A DNA stretch of 64,000 nt from positions 136,491 to 200,490 of the forward strand of contig JAKQTR010000043.1 of assembly GCA_029562975.1 (NCBI GenBank). Reading direction: 5' to 3'. Below are positions 40,407 through 48,661 of the stretch, in pieces. Source of the stretch: Acidobacteriota bacterium (lineage in GTDB: Bacteria; Acidobacteriota; Vicinamibacteria; Vicinamibacterales; JAKQTR01). The position numbers and the translations under genes were made by a program. Numbering within the stretch: the first letter of the stretch is position 1; each line of letters opens with the position of its first letter. Under the pieces are notes generated by a model, which saw only the letters and a list, made by a program, of their open reading frames with translations, was not told where the DNA came from and did no database searches.

Positions 40407-42185
40407 ATGGCTCGCGACCATTGTACAGCCGGGCCCGCGGGGCGATCAGCCCGGCGGCAGAGGCGTGCGCCCCTGGTGATCCGGCGAGCCCTGGCGCTGG
40501 CCGCTCTCATCGCGGCGGCCGCGGGGCCGGCCGCCGAAGGCCAGGCCCAGCAGCCTGAGCCGGCCGCCGTCAGGTTCGTGGTGTTCATGGCCGGACGCCA
40601 GCTCGGCTTCGAGCGGGCGCAGGTGAGGGCCACAACGGACGGATGGACGCTCAGCGGCTCGGGGCGGCTTGCCGACCCGGTGGATCTCCGGACCGGGCAG
40701 TTCCAGGTCCGCTACGACCGCGACTGGCGTCCGCTCGGCGCCGAGATCAGCGCGACGCTCCAGGGCGAGCCGAGCGTGACGAAGACCACCTTCGCCAACG
40801 GCAGCGCGACGAGCGAGATCACGCGCCGCGGAAAGTCCTCCTGGAAGGTGGACGCGGTGTCCGCGGACCCGGTGGTGCTGCCGCCGAAGGCCTTCTTCTC
40901 GGCCTTCGAGGCGCTTGCCCTCCGCCTGAGGACGGCCCCCGTTCCGGCCGCTCTGCGCGGCTACATCGTCGGCCAGGGCGAGATCGCGATTGCCGTGACG
41001 GCCGTCGGCGACGAACGCTTCCAGACGATGGACGGCGCGGTCGATTCGAGGCGGTACACCCTGACGATCGAGGAATCGTCGGGGCCGGTCGAGGCCGAGC
41101 TCTGGGCGAACCTGGAGGGGCGGCTGCTTCGCTTCCGCGTTCCGGCCAACGCCCTCGAAGTGTCCCGGGAGGACGTCGCGGCGGTCTCGACGCGCGTGGA
41201 GCGGCTGGCGCGGCCGAACGACGAAGCGATTACGGTGGCGGCCTTCGGGTTCAACCTGGCCGGCACGCTGTCGAAGCCGGAATCGGCGCCGGCGGCGGCC
41301 GGGCGCGCGGGCGGAAAGGCGCCCGCCCTTCCGGCGGTGGTCCTCGTGTCGGGCGGCGGCTTCGCCGATCGCGACGAGAACGTCGCGGGGGTCCCCGTCT
41401 TCGCGCAGCTGGCCGGCGCGCTCGCCGACGCGGGGTTCGCGGTCGTCCGGTACGACAAGCGCGGCCTCGGCCAGAGCGGCGGCCGCAGCGAGTCGGCGAC
41501 GGCCGGCGACTACGCCGAAGACGCGCGCGCGGTCGTCAGGCACCTCCGCAAGCGCCGCGACATCGATCCCAGGCGCATCGCCCTCGTCGGCTACGGCGAA
41601 GGCGGGTTCGTGGCGATGCTTGCCGCCGCCGGCGCCAAAGACGACGTGGCGGCGCTGGCGCTCGTGGCGGCGCCGGGCTCGAAGGGATCCGACCTGGTGA
41701 TGGAGCAGCAGCTGCGGCTGATCGAGAAGATGGCCCTGCCCGACGCCGAGCGGCAGGAGCGCGTCGAACTGCAGGAGCGGCTGCACCACGCGGTGATCAC
41801 CGGGACAGGCTGGGACACCGTCCCGCCGGGCTACCGTGAGCAGGCGGACACGGCGTGGTTCCGCAGCCTGCTGCTCTTCGATCCGGCCAGGGTGATGGAG
41901 AAGGTGCGCCAGCCGGTGCTCGTCGTTCACGGCGATATCGACCGGCAGGTTCCCGCGCGGCACGGCGCCCTTCTGATCGAGGCGGCCCGCGCCAGGAAGA
42001 AACCCCTCCCGGCCGCGCTCGTGACCATCCAGGGGATCAATCATCTGCTCGTGCCTGCGGCGACGGGGGAACCAGACGAGTACGCCACGCTGCCAGACAG
42101 GCGGGTGAGCCCCAAGGTGCCGGAGGCCCTGGTGCCCTGGCTGAAGGACACGCTGCATGTGGGAGCTGCGGGCCCGGCGCACTGA
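40407..42185 (+). CDS. Secreted alpha/beta hydrolase (dienelactone-hydrolase/serine aminopeptidase type)
   Basis: 592 residues from ATG 40407; GTG 40476 is an alternative that would give a shorter, more ordinary signal peptide (IRRALALAALIAAAAGPAAE). Residues about 45-260 are a beta-rich N-terminal domain (FVVFMAGRQLGFERAQVRAT, DYDRDWRPLG-like lipoprotein-sensing fold). The hydrolase domain follows: VVLVSGGGFADRDEN, RYDKRGLGQSGGRS, the nucleophile elbow replaced by GYGEGGF, the acid in VHGDIDRQVP and His in GINHLL. The elbow is G-Y-G-E-G, with no Ser at the usual place, so it may be inactive or use another residue. Confidence 0.75.
   Translation: MARDHCTAGPAGRSARRQRRAPLVIRRALALAALIAAAAGPAAEGQAQQPEPAAVRFVVFMAGRQLGFERAQVRATTDGWTLSGSGRLADPVDLRTGQFQVRYDRDWRPLGAEISATLQGEPSVTKTTFANGSATSEITRRGKSSWKVDAVSADPVVLPPKAFFSAFEALALRLRTAPVPAALRGYIVGQGEIAIAVTAVGDERFQTMDGAVDSRRYTLTIEESSGPVEAELWANLEGRLLRFRVPANALEVSREDVAAVSTRVERLARPNDEAITVAAFGFNLAGTLSKPESAPAAAGRAGGKAPALPAVVLVSGGGFADRDENVAGVPVFAQLAGALADAGFAVVRYDKRGLGQSGGRSESATAGDYAEDARAVVRHLRKRRDIDPRRIALVGYGEGGFVAMLAAAGAKDDVAALALVAAPGSKGSDLVMEQQLRLIEKMALPDAERQERVELQERLHHAVITGTGWDTVPPGYREQADTAWFRSLLLFDPARVMEKVRQPVLVVHGDIDRQVPARHGALLIEAARARKKPLPAALVTIQGINHLLVPAATGEPDEYATLPDRRVSPKVPEALVPWLKDTLHVGAAGPAH
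40420..40425 (-). promoter_or_regulatory. -10 box TACAAT for ygfZ
   Basis: TACAAT on the minus strand, 37 nt upstream of ATG 40382, overlapping the divergent gene's first codons. Confidence 0.45.
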
Positions 42186-42456
42186 CCCGGCGCGCCCGGT
42201 GTCGTTCCGGCTGATGCCCGGGGCCGTGAAGACGATCGGCCGGGCCCGGGCGGCCGACTTCTGCCTCGACGTGCCGTTCGTCTCGCGCCTGCACTGCCGC
42301 GTGGAAGTGGGCCCTGACGGCGCGGTCGAAGTCGTCGATCTCGGCAGCACCAACGGCACCTGGGTCGACGGGAAGCGCGTCAGCCGGGCGACGCTCGCTC
42401 GCGGCAGCGTCCTTCGCGTCGGCCGCGTCGAGTTCGCGCTGGAGCCCTGCGGGTAG
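42157..42456 (+). CDS. Small FHA-domain protein
   Basis: 99 residues that are almost only an FHA domain: GRARAADFCLDVPFVSRLHC (GR, SRLH phosphothreonine-binding residues) and VVDLGSTNGTWVDGKRV. It starts 29 nt inside the end of the hydrolase gene. FHA domains bind phosphothreonine. The nearby kinase-like gene (43.1-45.7 kb) would be a natural link, but that kinase looks inactive. Confidence 0.85.
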   Translation: MWELRARRTDPARPVSFRLMPGAVKTIGRARAADFCLDVPFVSRLHCRVEVGPDGAVEVVDLGSTNGTWVDGKRVSRATLARGSVLRVGRVEFALEPCG

Positions 42457-42457
42457 G

Positions 42458-43102
42458 CTAGGCGGAGCGCAGGAAGGGGTTCGTCGCGCGCTCGCGCCCG
42501 ATCGTCGTGTCCGGCCCGTGTCCCGGATGCACGACGGCGGCGTCGCCGAAGCCGAACAGCACCGTCCGCAGCGATCGCATCAGCGTCTCGTAATCGCCGC
42601 CCGGCAGGTCGGTCCTCCCGATCGATCCCGCAAACAGCGTGTCGCCGACGAAGAGGTGCGTGCCGGGCTCCTCGGGGCATCGGACGCGCAGGCAAACGCC
42701 TCCCGGGCTGTGGCCTGGGGTGTGGTGCGCGTCCACGGCGCAGCAGCCGAAGGAGAGAGGCGCGCCTTCGGCGAGGAAGAAGTCCGGAGGCGGGGGCGGC
42801 TCGACCCGGTAGCCGAAGAACCGGCCCTGCTCGACGGCGTTCTCGTAGAGGAACAGGTCCTCGCGGTGGAGGCCCACGGGGGCCCCTGTGGCCCGCTTGG
42901 CCGCCGCGATCCCGCTCACGTGGTCGACGTGGCCGTGCGTGAGCAGGATCGCGCCGATCGACAGGCGGCGCGCGCCGGCGATCGCGAGAAGCGCCTCGAC
43001 TTCGTCGCCCGGGTCGATCAGCACCGCCTCGCGTGAGCCGTCGCACGCGACGAGGAAGCCGTTCTTGTGAAACGGCGCGGCCGCCCGGGATTCGATCAGC
43101 AT
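42458..43102 (-). CDS. MBL-fold metallo-hydrolase, glyoxalase II-like
   Basis: 214 residues from ATG 43102 (AGGAAGG upstream). Metal motif THGHVDHVSG (HxHxDH), then DAHHTPGHSPGG, FVGDTLFAGSIGRTD (bridging Asp) and VHPGHGPDTTIGRER. The FAGSIGRTDL block marks the YcbL/GloB-like group that hydrolyses thioesters. The C-terminal NPFLR is typical of the group. Confidence 0.88.
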   Translation of the reverse strand: MLIESRAAAPFHKNGFLVACDGSREAVLIDPGDEVEALLAIAGARRLSIGAILLTHGHVDHVSGIAAAKRATGAPVGLHREDLFLYENAVEQGRFFGYRVEPPPPPDFFLAEGAPLSFGCCAVDAHHTPGHSPGGVCLRVRCPEEPGTHLFVGDTLFAGSIGRTDLPGGDYETLMRSLRTVLFGFGDAAVVHPGHGPDTTIGRERATNPFLRSA

Positions 43103-43115
43103 GGAGCCCTTCCTG

Positions 43116-45695
43116 TCAACTGCCCTGCAGGACCCGGGCCGTCTCGGCGCGGGTCCGATCCATGGCGGCGCGCAGCGACGCGGCCGATTCGGCGACGGCC
43201 GGCGCGGCCGAGACGTTCGACCACGGGAAGACGCCGTCGCGCGTGGCGGCCAGGCCGTCCAGCACGCCGCTGACGGCCCCCCAGCCGCGCAGTTCCCGCT
43301 CGGAGGAGGCGGCGCGGGCGAGCCAGGCGGCCGCCCTCGCGGGTTCGTTCAGCGCGGCCGCCGCCATGTAGGCGCAGCGCGACCAGCCGCTGCCGTCGGG
43401 CGCGGCCGCCGCCCTCGACCACACCGCGCTGGCGAGGCGCTGGGCATCCCCCATCTTCCCGGCGCGCACCAGCACCGCGGCGGTCATCGCGCGGGCTTCG
43501 CACGAGCCGGGATGCAGCCGCGTAAGGCTGCCGAGCAGCGTCAGCGCGTCGCCGGTCCGGCCGGCCCCCGCCAGCTCCGCTGCGCGCAGGATCGTCCCCG
43601 GCGGGAAGTCGCCGGCGTCGCGCCAGGGCTGGGTTCCCGGCGGGGGCGCGCCCGCCGGTCCCGGCCTCCGGCCCAGTCTCGCGCGCAGGCAGACGGCGTC
43701 CCACCACGGCAGCGCGGAGAACAGCGAGCGGCCGCGTTCGGCCGCTGCCACCGCCTCGGCGGGCCGGCCGGCCGACAGATGCGCGGCGGCTTCGATCAGG
43801 ACGGCGAGGGGCTGACCGGGATCGAGCTCGCCCGCGCGGCGCGCGAAGCGCAGGGCGGCATCGGGATCGACAGGCCGGAGGATCCCGGCCAGCGCGAGAT
43901 ACGCGCGGGCTTCGGAGGCGTCCAGTTCGAGGGCGCGCTTCAGGTGCGCGACAGCGCCGCTGATGGTCGGCGCCGTCAGGCCCATCGACAGCCAGGCGGA
44001 CGGGCTGTCGGGGTCGGCCGCGCAGGCGGCCTCCGCGGCATGCCGCGCGTGCGTCTGCACGTCGCCGAAGTGGCCGCGCCCCTCGAACGCCGACGCCACG
44101 AAGAGCGCCAGCGCAAGGCCGGCCTGCGCGTCGGCGAGGCCGGGGTCCTCGTCTGCCGCGGCCTCGAACAGCTGCGCGGCCCGGCTCGCGTCGTTCGAGG
44201 CCATGGCGTCCAGGGCCCTCAGATAGGCGTCGTACGCGCCCGGCTTCACCAGGAGGAGCGCCGCCCGGCCCTGCCCGGGGGCCTTCGCGCCGCTGAGATC
44301 CAGCCGGCTGGCGATCTCGACGGCCATTCTCGCCTGGAGCGCCATTGCGTCCGCGATGCCGGTGGTGAAGGCGCCGCTCCAGGCGGTCCGTCCCGTGCCC
44401 GCTTCCACGAGGCGCGCGTCGATGCGCAGCGAGGTCCAGTCCTCGTCTGACGGCGTCACCGAGCCGAGGACCGCCGCGGCGGCCCCTGCGGCGGCGACAG
44501 CCCCTCGCGGCGACTGACCGGCCGGCGATCGAACCATCGACCTGCCGAGGACCACGACTCCCGGCACGCGGCCGAGCCCCTTGGCGAGGCCTTCGGCGAA
44601 CCCGGCGCCGAAATACGGCCGCTCTGCGCCCGCGGCGCCCGTGACCTGGAACGGCATGACCACCAGGCGCGGTTCGGGCCGCGCGCCGAACCTGGCTTGC
44701 CACGCCTGCCGCAGCGGGGTCCGCCAGTGCCAGGCGCTGGCGCCTACGGCGGCGGCGAGGAACAGGGCGGCAGCCACCCGGCCAGGCGCCGCGCGGCGCG
44801 CGCTCGGAGGGCGCCGCGTCGGCGCCGGCGCGGCGGCCCCGCCCGGCGCGGCCGCCGCCGCTTCGCGGAGGCTGGCAGCCAGCTCGGCGGCGGCCTGGCA
44901 GCGGCGCTCAGGATCCTTGGCCAGCGCCTTGTCGACGATGGCGTCCAGTTCGCGCGGCAGGCTGTGATTGAGGAGGCTCGGCCTTGCCGGATGCGCGCCG
45001 CGGATCTGCTCCACCACATCCGAGGACGAGCGCCCGGGAAACGCGCGCCGGCCCGTCAGCATTTCGTGGAGGATCGCGCCCAGCGCGAACAGGTCGGAGC
45101 GGGCGCCCGGGGGCCCGCCGGCGAGGACTTCGGGCGCCGTGTACGCGACCCACGGAAGCTCGAGGCGATCCAGGGCGCCCGGGCCGGGCGGCCCTTCCTG
45201 CGCCTCGCCGATCCGGCGCAGGGGGTCTCTGGCCACGCCGGCGCACAAGCCGAAGTCCAGGACCTTGGCGTGGCCCTTCGGCGTCACGACGATCGAGGCG
45301 GGCGTGAGCGACCCGTGCACGAGATCCAGCGAATGCGCTTCGGCGAGGGCGTCGGCCACCTGCTCGCCCAGATCCAGCGCCCGGCGCAGGTTCATCGGAT
45401 GCCCGCCGATGACGGCAGCGAGCTTCTCGCCCGGGATGTACTCGTACACGAGGTAGATCGCCCCGCGGCGCTCGCCGGCCTCGAAGAGCGTGGCGACGTG
45501 CGGGTGGGTGATCGCGGTGAAGGGCTGGATCAGATCGAGGGCCCGCGCGCGCCGCGCAGGATCGGCCATCCCCGCCTTGACGATCCGGATGGCGACGGTG
45601 CGGCCGGCCCTCGTGTCCCGCGCCCGGTACATCACTCCGAGGCTGCCGGCGGCAATCTCGCCGAGGATCTCGTAGCGGGCGATGAACTCGCTCAT
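43116..45695 (-). CDS. Transmembrane Ser/Thr kinase-like protein (probable pseudokinase) with TPR sensor domain
   Basis: 859 residues. Residues 1-270 have the Hanks kinase fold, but key residues are changed. The glycine loop is AAGSLGVM, VAIK is VAIR (Arg37 for the ATP-binding Lys), and the HRDLKPxN loop is HGSLTPAS (127-134), losing the catalytic Asp, Lys and Asn. DFG (147-149) and the APE motif are kept. A membrane helix (about 327-345) is followed by a TolB-like domain (LVVMPFQVTGAAGAERPYFG) and TPR repeats to the end. This layout is common in Acidobacteriota kinases with an outside sensor. The losses argue for a non-phosphorylating scaffold. An ECF sigma gene lies upstream in the same direction. 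Confidence 0.85.
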   Translation of the reverse strand: MSEFIARYEILGEIAAGSLGVMYRARDTRAGRTVAIRIVKAGMADPARRARALDLIQPFTAITHPHVATLFEAGERRGAIYLVYEYIPGEKLAAVIGGHPMNLRRALDLGEQVADALAEAHSLDLVHGSLTPASIVVTPKGHAKVLDFGLCAGVARDPLRRIGEAQEGPPGPGALDRLELPWVAYTAPEVLAGGPPGARSDLFALGAILHEMLTGRRAFPGRSSSDVVEQIRGAHPARPSLLNHSLPRELDAIVDKALAKDPERRCQAAAELAASLREAAAAAPGGAAAPAPTRRPPSARRAAPGRVAAALFLAAAVGASAWHWRTPLRQAWQARFGARPEPRLVVMPFQVTGAAGAERPYFGAGFAEGLAKGLGRVPGVVVLGRSMVRSPAGQSPRGAVAAAGAAAAVLGSVTPSDEDWTSLRIDARLVEAGTGRTAWSGAFTTGIADAMALQARMAVEIASRLDLSGAKAPGQGRAALLLVKPGAYDAYLRALDAMASNDASRAAQLFEAAADEDPGLADAQAGLALALFVASAFEGRGHFGDVQTHARHAAEAACAADPDSPSAWLSMGLTAPTISGAVAHLKRALELDASEARAYLALAGILRPVDPDAALRFARRAGELDPGQPLAVLIEAAAHLSAGRPAEAVAAAERGRSLFSALPWWDAVCLRARLGRRPGPAGAPPPGTQPWRDAGDFPPGTILRAAELAGAGRTGDALTLLGSLTRLHPGSCEARAMTAAVLVRAGKMGDAQRLASAVWSRAAAAPDGSGWSRCAYMAAAALNEPARAAAWLARAASSERELRGWGAVSGVLDGLAATRDGVFPWSNVSAAPAVAESAASLRAAMDRTRAETARVLQGS

Positions 45696-45793
45696 GGCGC
45701 ACTGGCGCGGGCGGACGAAGGCCCGGTCCCGACGCGCGGCGCTCGGGGCCCCGCATGCTCCGCTGTGGCGGCTATCGGCCCGAGCGGACGTCC

Positions 45794-45799
45794 ACGATA
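45794..45799 (-). promoter_or_regulatory. -10-like TATCGT upstream of the kinase-TPR gene
   Basis: Minus-strand TATCGT lies about 98 nt upstream of ATG 45695 in the gap after the sigma gene. It suggests a possible internal promoter. The match is weak. Confidence 0.25.
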
Positions 45800-45831
45800 G
45801 CACGGGGCTCCGGGCGCCTGCGGGGCCGCCG

Positions 45832-46509
45832 CTAGGTCGCGAAGCTGAAGTCCGAGGCTCGCCGGTGCAGCGACACGCCCGACGCGAACTCGGCGAGGCG
45901 CCGGCGCAGGAACAAGCGGCCGCGGTGCAGGCGCGACTTGAGCGTCTGCTCCTTGATGCCCAGGTGCTCGCTGGCTTCTTCGGTAGACAGCCCCTGCAGA
46001 TCGCGCAGGATCACGGGCGTGCGGTAGATTTCCGGGAGGTCGCCCAGGGCCGCCGAGAGCCGCTGGCGAAGCTGGGCCCGGAGCATGGCCTCGTCTCCCA
46101 TCGATGACCAGTCCGCCGGCTCGCGGCGCGCCTGCCCGCCGGTCTCCGCCGCGCCGGCCGGCGGCTCGTGCTCCCGTATCTCGTGCCTGCTCGCCGCGCG
46201 CTCGCTCCGCAGCCGCGACATCACGGTGTTGAACGTGATCCGGTAGATCCACGACGACAGCGCCGCGTCGCCGCGGAACGCGCCGATTTTCAGGTGGACC
46301 TTCAGCAGCACGTCCTGCGCCACGTCCTCGGCATCGTCGGGGTTCCGGACGTACCGAAGGGCGAGCTGCTGGATTCGTGACCGGTACGCCGCATCGAGAT
46401 CGACGACGGCTGATTCGTCGCCGGCCCGCATTCTTGCCACGAGGCCTTCATCCGTCCGCGAGGTGGTCGAGAGGGCTTCCATGCCGGGGCTCTCTTCTCC
46501 TGGGCTCAC
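45832..46509 (-). CDS. ECF-type RNA polymerase sigma factor
   Basis: 225 residues from GTG 46509; ATG 46482, with GGAGAAGA upstream, is an equal alternative. Sigma region 2 is YRSRIQQLALRYVRNPDDAE then DVAQDVLLKVHLKIGAFRGD. Region 4 is LGDLPEIYRTPVILRDLQGL then STEEASEHLGIKEQTLKSRL. A Pro/Gly-rich linker joins them. It directs polymerase to a stress-type promoter set. No anti-sigma gene follows; the membrane kinase-like protein downstream may take that role (inference). Confidence 0.9.
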   Translation of the reverse strand: MSPGEESPGMEALSTTSRTDEGLVARMRAGDESAVVDLDAAYRSRIQQLALRYVRNPDDAEDVAQDVLLKVHLKIGAFRGDAALSSWIYRITFNTVMSRLRSERAASRHEIREHEPPAGAAETGGQARREPADWSSMGDEAMLRAQLRQRLSAALGDLPEIYRTPVILRDLQGLSTEEASEHLGIKEQTLKSRLHRGRLFLRRRLAEFASGVSLHRRASDFSFAT

Positions 46510-46530
46510 TGCCGGGGCGCACAGGGCTCA

Positions 46531-46570
46531 AACTCCGACTATTATAGGCGGAGTTGTTCCGCCTCGCAAG
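46531..46570 (-). promoter_or_regulatory. Sigma-70 promoter with operator-like inverted repeat for the ECF sigma gene
   Basis: On the minus strand TTGCGA (46570-46565), 18 nt and a perfect TATAAT (46546-46541). AACTCCG (46531-46537) and CGGAGTT (46549-46555) form a perfect 7-bp inverted repeat that brackets the -10. A protein bound there would block polymerase. Confidence 0.65.
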
Positions 46571-46609
46571 GCCCTGCGGGCCGGGGCGTGGAAGACGAAC
46601 CGCGAAGGC

Positions 46610-47281
46610 CTAGATCTCGCGCGGGCGGCGCGAGAAGACCGAGGCAAACTCCCGGATGACGCGGTCCTCGACCTCCGCGACGGGAATCGCGCGGCCGGCC
46701 AGCCGCTCGAGCGAGGTGACGCCGCGGTCCGAGATCCCGCACGGCACGATCAGGCGGAAGAAGTCGAGGTTCGTGCTCACGTTGAACGCGAAGCCGTGGC
46801 TGGTGATCCACCGCTGGAGGCGGACGCCGATGGCGCCGATCTTCTCGGCGCCCACCCACGCTCCGGTCAGGCCGGGGATGCGCGCGGCCCGGAACCCGTA
46901 CGCCGCCGTGACGCGGATCATGACCTCCTCGAGGTCGCGCACGTAGCGGTGCACGTCGCACCGATCCGGCTTCAGGTTGAGGATCGGGTAGCCGACGATC
47001 TGGCCGGGGCCGTGGTAGGTCACGTCGCCGCCGCGCCCGGTCTCGTGCAGCTCCACGCCGAGCTCCTCGAGGCGCTGCGGCGTCGCGAGGACGTGCGACC
47101 GGCTCTGCGCGGCCTTGGCGCCCAGCGTCAGCACGTGCGGGTGCTGCAGGAGCACGAGCGTGTCGTCGATCTCTCCCGCCGCGCGCTGCTCCACCAGCGC
47201 CTGCTGGAGCGCGAGGCCGTCGCCGTAGCGCACGACCCCGAGGCGCCTCACGGCGAGTGCCCGCGGCGCGTCAGACCCCAT
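46610..47281 (-). CDS. lipB: Octanoyltransferase LipB
   Basis: 223 residues. Signature RGGDVTYHGPGQIVGYPIL, the catalytic Lys in GAEKIGAIGVRLQRWITSHG, and the acyl-Cys in VPCGISDRGVTSLE. It moves octanoyl from ACP to lipoyl domains, the first step of lipoate synthesis. Its start overlaps the end of the E2 gene by 11 nt, so enzyme and substrate protein are made together. Confidence 0.94.
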   Translation of the reverse strand: MGSDAPRALAVRRLGVVRYGDGLALQQALVEQRAAGEIDDTLVLLQHPHVLTLGAKAAQSRSHVLATPQRLEELGVELHETGRGGDVTYHGPGQIVGYPILNLKPDRCDVHRYVRDLEEVMIRVTAAYGFRAARIPGLTGAWVGAEKIGAIGVRLQRWITSHGFAFNVSTNLDFFRLIVPCGISDRGVTSLERLAGRAIPVAEVEDRVIREFASVFSRRPREI

Positions 47282-48542
47282 CGGCGTCGAACGACTCCAG
47301 CGCGCGCTTCACGTGCGACATGAACCGGTCGGCCGTCGCGCCGTCGATCAGGCGGTGGTCGAAGCCGAGCGCCAGGTGCCCTTTCAGCCTGATCGCGATG
47401 GCGTCGCCGACGACCGTCACCCGCTTCTCGATGGCGCCGACGTCGAGGATGGCCACCTGCGGCTGGTTGATGATCGGCGTGCCGAAGAGCGCGCCGTAGC
47501 TCCCGGGGTTGGTGATCGTGAAGGTGCCGTCCTGCACCTCCTCCGGCCGAAGCTGCTTGGCCCGGGCCCGCGCGGCCAGGTCCTGGACGGCGCGGCTTAG
47601 CTCCATCACGCTCATATCCCCCGCGCGCTTCACGACGGGCACGATCAGGCCCCAGTCGAGCGCGACGGCGACGCCGAGGTTGATGTCCTCCCGGTAGACG
47701 ATGTCGCCGCCGTCGAGGGAGGCGTTGAGCACCGGGAACGCCTTCAGGGCGCCGGAGGCGGCCTTCATGACGAACGACAGGTAGCTCAGCTTCACGCCCT
47801 GGCGCTCGTAGTCGGCCTTCCTCGCCGCCCGGATCGCCGCCACGGCCGAGTAATCGACTTCGAACACCGAGTGCGCGTGCGCCGACGTGCGTCGGCTGCG
47901 CACCATGTGCTCGGCGATCGTCCGCCGCATGACCGACATCGGGACGACGCGGAGCCCGGCGGCCGGGGCGTCCTGCCGGGCCCGCGCGGCGCCGGCGGCT
48001 GCAGGCGCTGAGGTCCGTCCCTGCTCCAGGAAGCCAGTGATGTCGGCCTTCGTGACGCGCCCGCCCAGCCCGGTGCCCGGGACGGCGTCGATGTCCACGC
48101 CGTGCTCCCTGGCGATTCGCCTCACGAGGGGCGACGATTTCCGGCCCTTCCGGCCTGCCTCGCCGCCCGCCGCGGACGCTGCCGCCGCCCCCGGCGGCGC
48201 GGCTCCCGCGCCGGGTGAAGCGTCGGCCGCTTCCCGCCGGGCCGGAGCCGGCTCCCCGTCAGGCCCCGCAGCCTCGATCGCCGGCGCGGGCGGGCCGCCG
48301 CCGGGCGCCTCATCGGCGATCACCGCCACCACCGAGTTGACGGGCACGGTCTCGCCCTCGCGCACCCGGACTTCGGCGAGCACCCCGGCCTCTGGCGAGG
48401 GGATCTCGGCATCGACCTTGTCGGTGGAGATCTCGAAGAGCGGCTCGTCGCGGTCCACGCGCTCGCCGGGCCGCTTGAGCCACCTGACGATCGTGCCTTC
48501 CGCAATCGACTCGCCCAGCTGGGGCATCAGGACATCGGGCAT
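47271..48542 (-). CDS. 2-oxoacid dehydrogenase E2 (dihydrolipoamide acyltransferase)
   Basis: 423 residues from ATG 48542. Lipoyl domain MPQLGESIAEGTIVRWLKRP with lipoylated Lys in EISTDKVDAEIPSP; a Pro/Ala-rich linker (about 80-130); a peripheral E1/E3-binding domain SSPLVRRIAREHGVDIDAVP; and a catalytic core ending GFDHRLIDGATADRF (HxxxDG). The sequence could serve 2-oxoglutarate, branched-chain or pyruvate complexes; E1 is not in the window, so I do not name it. Lies between lpdA and lipB. Confidence 0.9.
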   Translation of the reverse strand: MPDVLMPQLGESIAEGTIVRWLKRPGERVDRDEPLFEISTDKVDAEIPSPEAGVLAEVRVREGETVPVNSVVAVIADEAPGGGPPAPAIEAAGPDGEPAPARREAADASPGAGAAPPGAAAASAAGGEAGRKGRKSSPLVRRIAREHGVDIDAVPGTGLGGRVTKADITGFLEQGRTSAPAAAGAARARQDAPAAGLRVVPMSVMRRTIAEHMVRSRRTSAHAHSVFEVDYSAVAAIRAARKADYERQGVKLSYLSFVMKAASGALKAFPVLNASLDGGDIVYREDINLGVAVALDWGLIVPVVKRAGDMSVMELSRAVQDLAARARAKQLRPEEVQDGTFTITNPGSYGALFGTPIINQPQVAILDVGAIEKRVTVVGDAIAIRLKGHLALGFDHRLIDGATADRFMSHVKRALESFDADGV

Positions 48543-48569
48543 CTCGCCGCTCGCACCGTTTCGCGCTCG

Positions 48570-48656
48570 AAACGGAATCCGGAAGCCGGAATTCAGAATA
48601 CCGAGCGCTTGCTGCGCGGGGACATCCACGTTCCGGCTTCCGAATTCCGGATTCCT
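48570..48656. repeat. Inverted pair of GGAATCCGGAATTC-type repeats
   Basis: The left arm CGGAATCCGGAAGCCGGAAT then TCAGAATA (48573-48600) is answered by GTTCCGGCTTCCGAATTCCG then GATTCC (48630-48656) on the other strand. About 30 nt lie between. It separates lpdA from the E2 gene. Confidence 0.7.
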
Positions 48657-48661
48657 CCCCG

